The position numbers and the translations under genes are program-made. A stretch of DNA of 36,009 nucleotides from Prevotella sp. (GTDB lineage: Bacteria > Bacteroidota > Bacteroidia > Bacteroidales > Bacteroidaceae): contig JAFTGB010000007.1 of NCBI GenBank assembly GCA_017458125.1, positions 1 through 36,009 of the forward strand, in the 5' to 3' direction. Position 1 is the stretch's first letter. Each line of letters opens with the position of its first letter. The notes under the pieces are model-generated. The model saw only the letters and a program-made list of their open reading frames with translations, searched no databases and was not told the DNA's origin. This document shows positions 15,382-22,172 of this stretch, piece after piece.

Positions 15382-16332
15382 ATGAAAGAAAGAATTCTCC
15401 AGTTGGATTATTTGAAGGGCATTTTTATTCTTTTGATGGTTACGTTCCATCTTGCGTTGGTTGAACAGGCGTATCCAATGTTACGTAAAGCAGTTTACAC
15501 TTTTCACATGTCAGCTTTCCTTATTATCTCAGGCTATTTGGCAAATATTGAAAAGGATGGTAAAACATTTGGACGTGGCATGCTGAGGCTCATTGTTCCT
15601 TACGTGATTTTTGAAGCTATTTACATACTTATGGTTTTCTTCTTAGGAAAAGCAATGCATACGTCCAATTCAATAGACAATCTAACTGTCTTAAGTTTCG
15701 TCGATAGAATTGCCGAACATCCAACAGGACCATATTGGTACATTCATACACTTGTCATTTGCACTATTGTTTACTATTTTGTTTATTATGTTTTTAAACT
15801 AAAGGGAATGACGGCTTTAATTTTGACAGGATTTACTCTATATGGGTTAACACTTGTTGTTGCAGGTTTTAGTTGGAGTAACGTGATTTATTTTCTAATA
15901 GGTGTCTATATTCTCAGATGCGGTAAAAGTTTCATGGAGATGATAACCCCGTCTTTGCTTGCATTTTTGCCTTTGTGTATATTATTTGCTTCAAGTGACA
16001 ATTATCATAGGGGGGCTCTGGCAGGCGTGGCAATTACAATATTAGTTATTAGTCTATTGCTTGCTTTATTCAACTATTGTCCTGATAATGCCAAGAGGTT
16101 CTTATATTATTTAGGTAAGAATTCTTTTGCTATCGTTGTCTTCTCTCCTATCTTTACGGTCGTAACAAAAATGGCTGGCCCATATTTCAGTTTTGACCCC
16201 ACGGCTATTTCTTTCGTCATAGTTGCATTAATCTTTGTAATCATATGCTGTCTTTTCAGTGCTTGGGTATGTGACAAGATTGGCATTAGCAAATATATTT
16301 TCTGTAAGGACAATTTTTATATATCCTTTTAA
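15382..16332 (+). CDS. Acyltransferase-3 family membrane protein (cassette 1 cargo)
   Basis: 316 residues from ATG at 15382, just outside the conserved left block. It belongs to the acyltransferase-3 (OafA/OatA-type) family. The N-terminus has LDYLKGIFILLMVTFHL with the catalytic His at residue 23 in TM1, then FHMSAFLIISGYLA and PYWYIHTLVICTIVYYF, with about ten hydrophobic helices in all. Such proteins move acyl groups from the cytoplasm to surface glycans. No SGNH domain is fused here; a separate SGNH protein is encoded in cassette 2. The gene is clearly richer in A+T than its neighbours, suggesting transfer. It is followed after 16 nt by the conserved right block. Confidence 0.88.
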   Translation: MKERILQLDYLKGIFILLMVTFHLALVEQAYPMLRKAVYTFHMSAFLIISGYLANIEKDGKTFGRGMLRLIVPYVIFEAIYILMVFFLGKAMHTSNSIDNLTVLSFVDRIAEHPTGPYWYIHTLVICTIVYYFVYYVFKLKGMTALILTGFTLYGLTLVVAGFSWSNVIYFLIGVYILRCGKSFMEMITPSLLAFLPLCILFASSDNYHRGALAGVAITILVISLLLALFNYCPDNAKRFLYYLGKNSFAIVVFSPIFTVVTKMAGPYFSFDPTAISFVIVALIFVIICCLFSAWVCDKIGISKYIFCKDNFYISF

Positions 16333-16348
16333 ATAATCAGTCAAATGA

Positions 16349-16484
16349 GAGTAGGAATCCGTGCCAACATCCTTGGTCACTGTTCCCGTCCTTTGTTTCT
16401 CCAAATTTAATAATGGCCGTCCGTCGTGGCGGTCTTTTTCTATGCCTAATCAAAGAAATCATCACAAAAGTGGTGCTATTTGGA
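16349..16484 (+). repeat. Cassette 1 right block with hairpin and terminator
   Basis: 136 bp, matching 27073-27208 with the same total length. It opens with a long imperfect hairpin (GAGTAGGAA...GCCAA-CATCC-TTGGT...TTCCCGTC). Then comes a terminator-like GCCGT-CCGTC-GTGGC stem with a T-run (16416-16440), and it ends with a conserved segment AAAAGTGGTGCTATTTGGA. Conservation continues ~45 bp past the terminator, so the block is more than a transcription stop and probably marks the DNA end of the element. Confidence 0.8.
16416..16440 (+). terminator. Intrinsic terminator in cassette 1 right block
   Basis: GCCGT (16416-16420) and GTGGC (16426-16430) form a short stem with two G-U pairs around CCGTC, followed by GGTCTTTTTC. 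The same stem and a longer T-run occur at 27144-27165. Confidence 0.6.
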
Positions 16485-16543
16485 AAATAATTGAAACTCA
16501 AACAAAATGCTACAAGTTACAGTTCACAAGACAGCAATTTTAC

Positions 16544-16590
16544 TTTCTAAAGTTAAAAACACGTCTAAAATTTGTTTTTCTAAAGTAAAA
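16544..16590 (+). promoter_or_regulatory. Repeated operator-like sites in the ATPase promoter
   Basis: TTTCTAAAGT occurs at 16544-16553 and again at 16577-16586, the second lying between the -33 and -7 boxes of the ATPase gene. In addition TTTTACTTT (16538-16546) and AAAGTAAAA (16582-16590) are inverted copies. This looks like a repressor-binding arrangement, perhaps autoregulatory; no regulator is evident nearby. Confidence 0.45.
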
Positions 16591-16603
16591 TATGTATCTT
16601 TGC
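16571..16603 (+). promoter_or_regulatory. Promoter of the DUF4143 ATPase gene
   Basis: TTTG at 16571-16574 and TATCTTTGC at 16595-16603 are separated by 20 bp, matching the Bacteroidetes -33/-7 layout. The gene starts 25 nt downstream of the -7 box. Confidence 0.75.
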
Positions 16604-16628
16604 GGCATGTTTCATATTCTTTCTGCAA

Positions 16629-17822
16629 ATGGATAGATTGTTTAAGACTTATGGCCGCCTGCTGGCTGAGACTGATTTGAGTTTTACCAGGTATCTTTAT
16701 GAGAAGATAAACTGGGATAACAGGTTGATAGTCATCAAAGGGGCAAAGGGTGTCGGCAAGACAACAATGCTCCTTCAGCACATCCTGCGAACTTTCGAGG
16801 ATAAACAGAAGGCCTTGTACGCGTCGCTTGACCATATCTGGTTTGCCAACCACACGGTGCTTGACTTGGCAGAATACCACTATACGCATGGTGGTACCCA
16901 CCTGTTTCTGGATGAGGTACATAAGTACAAGGGATGGCAGCAAGAAATCAAGAACATCTACGATTCCTATCCTCAGTTACATCTTGTGGTGACTGGCTCT
17001 TCGATGTTAAAACTGGAGGAATCGCTGATGGGTGATCTCTCTCGTCGCCATAGGCAATACACTCTTGAGGGACTATCGTTTAGGGAATACTTGCAATTGG
17101 AACATGTGGCCGAGTTGCCAGTGCTTTCGTTGGAGACCATCTTGAAGGATCATTTCATGCAGGCATCGCAAATAACGGCAAAGGTGAAGGTGCTGCAGCA
17201 TTTCGAGAAATATCTTGAAACAGGCTATTATCCTTTCTATCGGGAGGAAGGCGACGGGTTCCTCGACCGACTTCAACAGGTGATAGAAACTATTGTCACC
17301 AGTGAAATACCCGCGGTGAGCAATATTGAGTATGATTCTGTTTATAAGGCAAAGCAGTTGCTGGCAGTTCTCGCAGAGAGTTCTCCATATACCTTGAACA
17401 TCTCTGGGCTCTGCACTACGCTTCAGGCTTCACGCAACAACGTACTGAAACTTATCGACTTGATGGACAAGGCTGCATTGGTGCGCCGGCTCTATGGTGC
17501 CGACAGCGGAATGAACATGTTGACAAAGCCGGAGAAGGTGTTGTTTTACAATACCAACCTGAAGCATTGTCTAACGCCACATGTAGAAGACGGGACTATG
17601 CGGGAGACATATTTTGCATCGCAGGTAGGCGTAGGCCACAAACTCTCAATGCCCTGTCAGGGAGATTTGGTCGTAGATGGCAGATGGCTTTTTGAAGTGG
17701 GTGGAAAGAACAAGGGATTTAAACAAATAAAGGGTATTGAGAACAGTTACGTTGTCAGCGATGGCATCGACATCGGACATGGGGAAAAAATACCCCTTTG
17801 GCTCTTTGGCTTGCTTTACTAA
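16629..17822 (+). CDS. AAA-family ATPase with C-terminal DUF4143 domain
   Basis: 397 residues. Walker A IKGAKGVGKTT is near residues 36-46 and Walker B THLFLDEVHKYKGW near 90-100. VVTGSSMLKLEE is the sensor-like strand, and RRHRQYTLEGLSFREYL is typical of this family. The C-terminal DUF4143 region (residues ~200-397) includes NISGLCTTLQASRNNVLKLIDLMDKAALVRRL, a winged-helix-like part, and a nuclease-like end with VVDGRWLFEVGGKNKG. These ATPases are very common in Bacteroidales and occur in many copies; their role is unknown, with links to toxin-antitoxin or defence suggested. It has its own promoter with operator-like repeats. Confidence 0.9.
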   Translation: MDRLFKTYGRLLAETDLSFTRYLYEKINWDNRLIVIKGAKGVGKTTMLLQHILRTFEDKQKALYASLDHIWFANHTVLDLAEYHYTHGGTHLFLDEVHKYKGWQQEIKNIYDSYPQLHLVVTGSSMLKLEESLMGDLSRRHRQYTLEGLSFREYLQLEHVAELPVLSLETILKDHFMQASQITAKVKVLQHFEKYLETGYYPFYREEGDGFLDRLQQVIETIVTSEIPAVSNIEYDSVYKAKQLLAVLAESSPYTLNISGLCTTLQASRNNVLKLIDLMDKAALVRRLYGADSGMNMLTKPEKVLFYNTNLKHCLTPHVEDGTMRETYFASQVGVGHKLSMPCQGDLVVDGRWLFEVGGKNKGFKQIKGIENSYVVSDGIDIGHGEKIPLWLFGLLY

Positions 17823-17880
17823 TGGATATTTGCTGCCTAACTATGCAACAATTCCCACGCTGGGAGAAGAATAATTATGC

Positions 17881-17906
17881 TTTTTTAGCGTTATTCTGCT
17901 AAAAAA
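17881..17906. promoter_or_regulatory. Perfect inverted repeat upstream of the second SNF2 gene
   Basis: TTTTTTAGC (17881-17889) and GCTAAAAAA (17898-17906) are perfect inverted copies with an 8-nt loop, ending 4 nt before the -7 box. It could be a weak bidirectional terminator for the ATPase gene or an operator; position favours the latter. Confidence 0.4.
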
Positions 17907-17910
17907 TGAC

Positions 17911-17919
17911 TACCTTTGC
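17911..17919 (+). promoter_or_regulatory. -7 promoter box of the second SNF2 gene
   Basis: TACCTTTGC fits the Bacteroidetes -7 box and lies 28 nt upstream of the ATG at 17948. Confidence 0.7.
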
Positions 17920-17947
17920 AACTGTAAAACTTAAAACGGTATAGACA

Positions 17948-20515
17948 ATGGCGAAGAAACAGACAGATACAACAGATAAGAAAAGAACGACGAAAAAGGC
18001 GGGAACTGCTAAAAAGACGACGAAGCGGACGAAGATTTCGTGGATAGTGAAACCTGAAGGGATGTCGCTGACCGAGTGGCAGATTGCGCTACGCAAACAG
18101 ATTGCCCAAGAAGAGCATTTCGGTATCTCGTGCGTCGACGACAAGTTGCAGCCTGGAGAGTACAGCGTGAAGAGTCCCAAGACGAAACAGGAATATAAGG
18201 TGGTGTATCGTGGTGCCAAGAGCGAATGGAACTACTGCTCGTGCTTCGACTTCAAGACGGCGCAACTGGGCACTTGCAAGCATCTGGAGGCTGTCAAACT
18301 GTGGCATAACGGCAACAGAAGGGTACGCGTTCATCAGGAGATTCCGCCCTATACGTCGGTCTATCTGAAGTATTTGCCTACGGAAGGCATGGCCGGTGAG
18401 GCTGGCGATGCGAGAAAGGTCTGCATTCGTATCGGCTCTGACCACAGAGAGGAATATCAGCAGTTGGCACAGAAGTATTTCGACCGCGATGGCGTGATGC
18501 TGGAGGATGCCTACCAGAAGGTGGATGAGTTTGCCAAGCAAGCCATTGCCATCAGCGACAACTTCCGCTTCTATCAGGATGCCATCGACTTCATCATCGA
18601 CAAGCGGGAAACGCAGTTCCGCAAGCACATTCTGCACTGCTATACAGACGAGATGCTCGACCAACTACTCACCACCCCACTCTATCCTTATCAGAAAGAA
18701 GGCATCCGATTCGCCTTCTCTAAAGGCAGGAGCATTATTGCCGACGAAATGGGTTTGGGAAAGACCATTCAGGCTATCGGTACTGCCGAACTGATGCGCA
18801 AGGAAAAGTTGATACAGTCGGCGCTCATCGTCTGCCCAACTTCGCTGAAATACCAATGGAAACGCGAAATTGAGCGATTCACGGGTCAGCAGGTTCACGT
18901 CATCGAGGGACTGCACCACAAGCGCATCAACCAATATCAACTGGACGTACCTTATAAAATCATCTCCTACAACAGTGCTTGCAACGACATCAAGATTCTG
19001 GGCAAGTTGGAGACCGACCTGCTCATCATGGACGAAGTGCAGCGACTGAAGAACTGGAACACGCAGATTTCGATGGCCATGCGCCGCGTGGTGTCTCAAT
19101 ATGCGGTGATTCTTTCCGGCACGCCTTTGGAGAATAAGTTAGAAGAACTCTACTCCGTGATGGAGTTTGCCGACAACTTCTGCCTCGGCCCGTTCTGGAA
19201 GTTCAAGGCCGAGTGCATCGTGAGCGACGAGACGGGCAAGGTGTTGGGCTACAAGAACCTGAACAAGGTGGGCGAGATGGCTCGCCAACGACTGATTCGA
19301 CGCACCAAGAAGGAGGTAGCCTTGCAGATGCCGAAACGTCAGGACAAGATTCTCTTTGTGCCGATGACCAAGGAGCAACGAGAGCAGCACGAAGAGTTGA
19401 GAAGTGTCGTCAGGCAAATCGTCTTGAAGTGGCGACGTATGCATTTCCTCTCAGAGAAAGACCGCAACCGATTGTTGCTCTGTCTCTCGCAGATGCGCAT
19501 GCTCTGCGACAGCACGTATATCCTCGACCAGAAGACACGCAACGACACGAAGGTAGACGAAGCGTTGAACATCATCACTTCCCTGATAGAGACAGAAGGC
19601 GAGAAAGTCGTCGTATTCAGCCAATGGGAGCGTATGACACGCCTTATCGCACATGAGTTGGAGAAGCGCGAAATAGGTTTCGAATACCTGCACGGCGGTG
19701 TACCTTCGGAGGCTCGCGGAAGGTTGATTACCAACTTTGCCGACAACCCTGACAGCCGAGTTTTCCTCTCTACCGATGCCGGTTCCACAGGTCTGAACCT
19801 CCAGTCGGCAGCCACCGTCATCAATCTCGATCTCCCTTGGAACCCTGCCGTTTTGGAGCAGCGCATCGCCCGCATCTATCGTTTAGGTCAGCAGCGCAAC
19901 GTACAGGTAATCAACTTGGTATCAGCAGGAACCATAGAAGAGCAGATGCTCGACAAACTTCGCTTCAAGTCAGCGATGTTCGAGGGTGTGCTCGACAACG
20001 GGCAGGACACCATCTTCCTCAGCGAAGGCTCGAAGTTCAGTCAGATGATGGATACACTCGGCGAAATGGTGGAAGAGACAGAGAAGCCTGCAGGGCAACA
20101 AGTTGCTACAGAAGAAACAACAGAACAGGCTTCAACAGGGACAGACACGGCAGGAACGTCCACAGAAGAATACATCACAGAAACTGAGGCCCCGCGAGAA
20201 GACGATGGTAAGAACCAATCGTCCGATGGTAAGCACCAATCGTCCGCTCAATCCCAACCTACTTTGCCAGCACAGTCCGATTCCGAACCACAGAATCCAC
20301 AAGTTCCCACGACACCCAAGGACCTCATTGCCCAAGGTGCGTCCTTCCTCAGCGGTCTTGCCGCCACGCTGAAATCGCCCGAAGCCACTGAACAACTCGT
20401 CAACTCGCTGATTGAGATTGATGCCGAAACGGGCCAGACGTCCCTGAAGATACCCGTTCCAGACAAGCAGACCGTCCGCAATCTGCTCGACATCGTAGGG
20501 AAACTATTTGGATAA
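17948..20515 (+). CDS. SWIM-zinc-finger SNF2-family helicase with low-complexity C-terminal tail
   Basis: 855 residues. The N-terminus is lysine/threonine-rich (KRTTKKAGTAKKTTKRTK), as in histone-like tails. A SWIM finger lies near residue 97 (CSCFDFKTAQLGTCKHLEAV). The helicase core runs from ~240 to ~690: YPYQKEGIRFAF, motif I ADEMGLGKTIQ (~264), motif II DEVQRLKN (~361), ILSGTPLENKL, then VFSQWERMTR, LSTDAGSTGLNLQSAA and RIARIYRLGQQRNVQV. Residues ~700-800 are a Thr/Glu/Ser/Gln-rich linker containing a 21-bp tandem duplication (20204-20245). A short helical end follows (PVPDKQTVRNLLDIVGKLF). It shares SWIM plus SNF2 domains with the protein at 9154-12699 but lacks the long middle region. 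Confidence 0.93.
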   Translation: MAKKQTDTTDKKRTTKKAGTAKKTTKRTKISWIVKPEGMSLTEWQIALRKQIAQEEHFGISCVDDKLQPGEYSVKSPKTKQEYKVVYRGAKSEWNYCSCFDFKTAQLGTCKHLEAVKLWHNGNRRVRVHQEIPPYTSVYLKYLPTEGMAGEAGDARKVCIRIGSDHREEYQQLAQKYFDRDGVMLEDAYQKVDEFAKQAIAISDNFRFYQDAIDFIIDKRETQFRKHILHCYTDEMLDQLLTTPLYPYQKEGIRFAFSKGRSIIADEMGLGKTIQAIGTAELMRKEKLIQSALIVCPTSLKYQWKREIERFTGQQVHVIEGLHHKRINQYQLDVPYKIISYNSACNDIKILGKLETDLLIMDEVQRLKNWNTQISMAMRRVVSQYAVILSGTPLENKLEELYSVMEFADNFCLGPFWKFKAECIVSDETGKVLGYKNLNKVGEMARQRLIRRTKKEVALQMPKRQDKILFVPMTKEQREQHEELRSVVRQIVLKWRRMHFLSEKDRNRLLLCLSQMRMLCDSTYILDQKTRNDTKVDEALNIITSLIETEGEKVVVFSQWERMTRLIAHELEKREIGFEYLHGGVPSEARGRLITNFADNPDSRVFLSTDAGSTGLNLQSAATVINLDLPWNPAVLEQRIARIYRLGQQRNVQVINLVSAGTIEEQMLDKLRFKSAMFEGVLDNGQDTIFLSEGSKFSQMMDTLGEMVEETEKPAGQQVATEETTEQASTGTDTAGTSTEEYITETEAPREDDGKNQSSDGKHQSSAQSQPTLPAQSDSEPQNPQVPTTPKDLIAQGASFLSGLAATLKSPEATEQLVNSLIEIDAETGQTSLKIPVPDKQTVRNLLDIVGKLFG
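20204..20245 (+). repeat. 21-bp tandem duplication in the SNF2 linker
   Basis: Two adjacent 21-bp units starting GATGGTAAG (20204-20224 and 20225-20245) differ at one base and encode DGKNQSS and DGKHQSS. Being a multiple of three, copy-number change would keep the frame. Confidence 0.8.
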
Positions 20516-20541
20516 CCTCTATCATATAGCCTCAGCCATCA
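20515..20541. repeat. 27-bp repeat, copy b
   Basis: Matches 14874-14900 with two mismatches. Here it overlaps the final bases of the SNF2 stop and the end of the phosphoribosyltransferase remnant on the minus strand. Confidence 0.6.
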
Positions 20542-20713
20542 AATCTCGTCTGCCTATCAGACTAAAGATTGTGATTTCGTTGTCTTCGTTGAGGATACGG
20601 AGGGTACGCAGAATCTCGCTAAGCGTAGAGCCACTGGTTGTTACGTCATCAATACCAGAACGTATATCATCCAGAACCGCATCGTGCGGATACTCTACAA
20701 CGACAGGCGGCAT
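20522..20713 (-). pseudogene. C-terminal remnant of a phosphoribosyltransferase (ComF/PRTase-like)
   Basis: A 63-residue open stretch containing IDDVTTSGSTLSEILRTLR, the PRPP-binding loop of type I phosphoribosyltransferases (DDVxTSGST), followed by a strand (EITIFSLIGRRD). The N-terminal two-thirds of such an enzyme is missing; the upstream 150 bp (20714-20863) shows no continuing domain in any frame that I can recognise. It therefore looks like a gene remnant converging on the SNF2 gene. Its 3' end is duplicated at the left border of cassette 1. The rest of the 348-bp gap to 20864 holds nothing I can name. Confidence 0.6.
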
Positions 20714-20863
20714 TCATTAATCAACTTCCAATTGGTCGACATACGACTCCTTCCGAACCATATCATACACAAGAGGAGAAAACCTGTAGAAGCGATAAAT
20801 TTAGCAGCGCCAGCCTCACGGCCAGCACTGCATCAACGAGAGAGATATTTATGTTTGATTAGA

Positions 20864-21469
20864 CTATTCTGCAGAGAGTTCGTCAATCTCGCGGATGGAG
20901 AGGTTCACGCGGTGCATCTCCCAGGCATAGAAGCCGAAGCAGAACAGCAGGCCGAAGAAGGCTCCAATGGCTGAAGTGACCAGACCAGCAGCGGCAGAAC
21001 CCGTCAGCTCACCGGTGAAGATGCCCTGTTGCCAATAGAAGGCGAGCAACCAGACGATGACGAGCGGCACGGCGATGAGTGTCCACAGGCGTTCCGTCCG
21101 TTTGAAGTGGAGCAGTCCGCGACGTACGGTCAGCAGGTCGTTGCCCTCGGTGAAGAGCCGTTGAAGCCGGCGATGGGCGGCGATGTTGTATACGAGTTCT
21201 ACGATGACCATCAGCAATATGAAGGCACCGATGTACCAGGGCACACCAATCGCATGGAGTCCAATGAGGATGATGGGCATGCAGAGCAGGCCGATGGCAT
21301 CCATGATGACGCTGGTCTTGGTGAAGATGCTCAGTCGCGCATTCATCGTGAGGCGCAAGAGTCGGTCGTTGACGATTTCCTGCTGATTCAGGCGCTGCTT
21401 AAAGAGTGCCAACTGCTGACGGAGTTCGTCTACTTCGTTCACGGGGATATTATTTGTCTGAGTTTCCAT
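20864..21469 (-). CDS. Four-helix membrane protein downstream of an ECF sigma factor
   Basis: 201 residues. The N-terminal ~60 residues are soluble and heptad-rich (VDELRQQLALFKQRLNQQEIVNDRLL), probably a coiled coil. Four hydrophobic segments follow: SVIMDAIGLLCMPIILIGLHAI, PWYIGAFILLMVIVELVYNI, LWTLIAVPLVIVWLLAFYW and AAGLVTSAIGAFFGLLFCFGFY. No named domain is recognised. It starts 58 nt after the sigma factor gene on the same strand, so it is probably co-expressed and could act as an anti-sigma or stress-envelope protein; that is inference from position only. Confidence 0.8.
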   Translation of the reverse strand: METQTNNIPVNEVDELRQQLALFKQRLNQQEIVNDRLLRLTMNARLSIFTKTSVIMDAIGLLCMPIILIGLHAIGVPWYIGAFILLMVIVELVYNIAAHRRLQRLFTEGNDLLTVRRGLLHFKRTERLWTLIAVPLVIVWLLAFYWQQGIFTGELTGSAAAGLVTSAIGAFFGLLFCFGFYAWEMHRVNLSIREIDELSAE

Positions 21470-21527
21470 AATTGTACGTTTTTTTATTTGGGTGAATACT
21501 TTGTAGTTCCGGAATCTACGACTTGTT

Positions 21528-22001
21528 TTATTTCATTCGTTTCAGTTGTTCTTTGATGCGCACCAGTCGCACGCTGACGTTCTTGGCCGAGATGCCAATG
21601 ACGGCACCAATTTCGTCGTAACTCATGTTCTCCAGCCACATCAGCACGAGGGCACGGTCGATAGGTGGCAATTGGTTGATGCGGTGGCGCAGAATCTCCA
21701 TCTGGCGCGAGTTCTGGTTGTCCTCCTCGTAGGGGTTGATGTCCATTGTCAGTGGGATGGTCGGGTGACGGCGGCGCTTGCGGTCAAGGCTGACGCAGAC
21801 GTTCAGGCTGATGCGGTAAATCCACGTCCGCACGTCGCTGCGTCCCTCGAAGTTCGGCCAACTGCGCCACAGGTTGATGAGGCACTCCTGGAACAGGTCG
21901 GCCACCTCGTCCTGATCCTTGCTGAACATATAGCAGACGGTATAGATGGTGGCCTTATGCGTCCGCACCAGTTGTTCAAAATCGTGTTCGTTCGGGTTCA
22001 T
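21528..22001 (-). CDS. ECF-type RNA polymerase sigma factor
   Basis: 157 residues from ATG at 22001; an upstream in-frame TTG is disfavoured. Region 2 is clear: FEQLVRTHKATIYTVCYMFSKDQDEVADLFQECLINLWRSW, then RTWIYRISLNVCVSLDRKRRR. Region 4 shows INQLPPIDRALVLMWLENMSYDEIGAVIGISAKNVSVRLVRIKEQL with its HTH. ECF sigma factors redirect RNA polymerase to stress or envelope genes. The next gene encodes a membrane protein that could control it. A -7 box (22042-22050) of the housekeeping type lies upstream. Confidence 0.93.
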   Translation of the reverse strand: MNPNEHDFEQLVRTHKATIYTVCYMFSKDQDEVADLFQECLINLWRSWPNFEGRSDVRTWIYRISLNVCVSLDRKRRRHPTIPLTMDINPYEEDNQNSRQMEILRHRINQLPPIDRALVLMWLENMSYDEIGAVIGISAKNVSVRLVRIKEQLKRMK

Positions 22002-22041
22002 TATCTCGATGTTTTTGTTCAAATTCTACCCTTTAGTCGCC

Positions 22042-22050
22042 ACAAAGGTA
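22042..22050 (-). promoter_or_regulatory. -7 promoter box of the ECF sigma operon
   Basis: Minus-strand TACCTTTGT fits the Bacteroidetes -7 box, 40 nt before the start at 22001. Confidence 0.65.
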
Positions 22051-22135
22051 CGATTTACTACAGAAATAATCGAAAAAGTTATACGATAAAAGAAGAAAAT
22101 GTGTAATTCTTAATCTATTTTACAGAAAAACTAGC

Positions 22136-22144
22136 TATCTTTGC
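22136..22144 (+). promoter_or_regulatory. -7 promoter box of the AlkD-sigma fusion gene
   Basis: TATCTTTGC matches the Bacteroidetes -7 box and lies 28 nt upstream of the ATG at 22173, back to back with the sigma-factor promoter. Confidence 0.75.
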
Positions 22145-22172
22145 AGACACGTACATAAACAATAATTAAAGA

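Noticed and set aside
15253-15450. Minus-strand open frame across the leader end and acyltransferase start
   Set aside because: It runs antisense to both the conserved leader and the start of a clear membrane protein gene.
14900-16484. Cassette as a group I or group II intron
   Set aside because: No GTGCG-type 5' end, no domain V-like hairpin, no reverse transcriptase or homing endonuclease gene, and the flanks are not a split gene.
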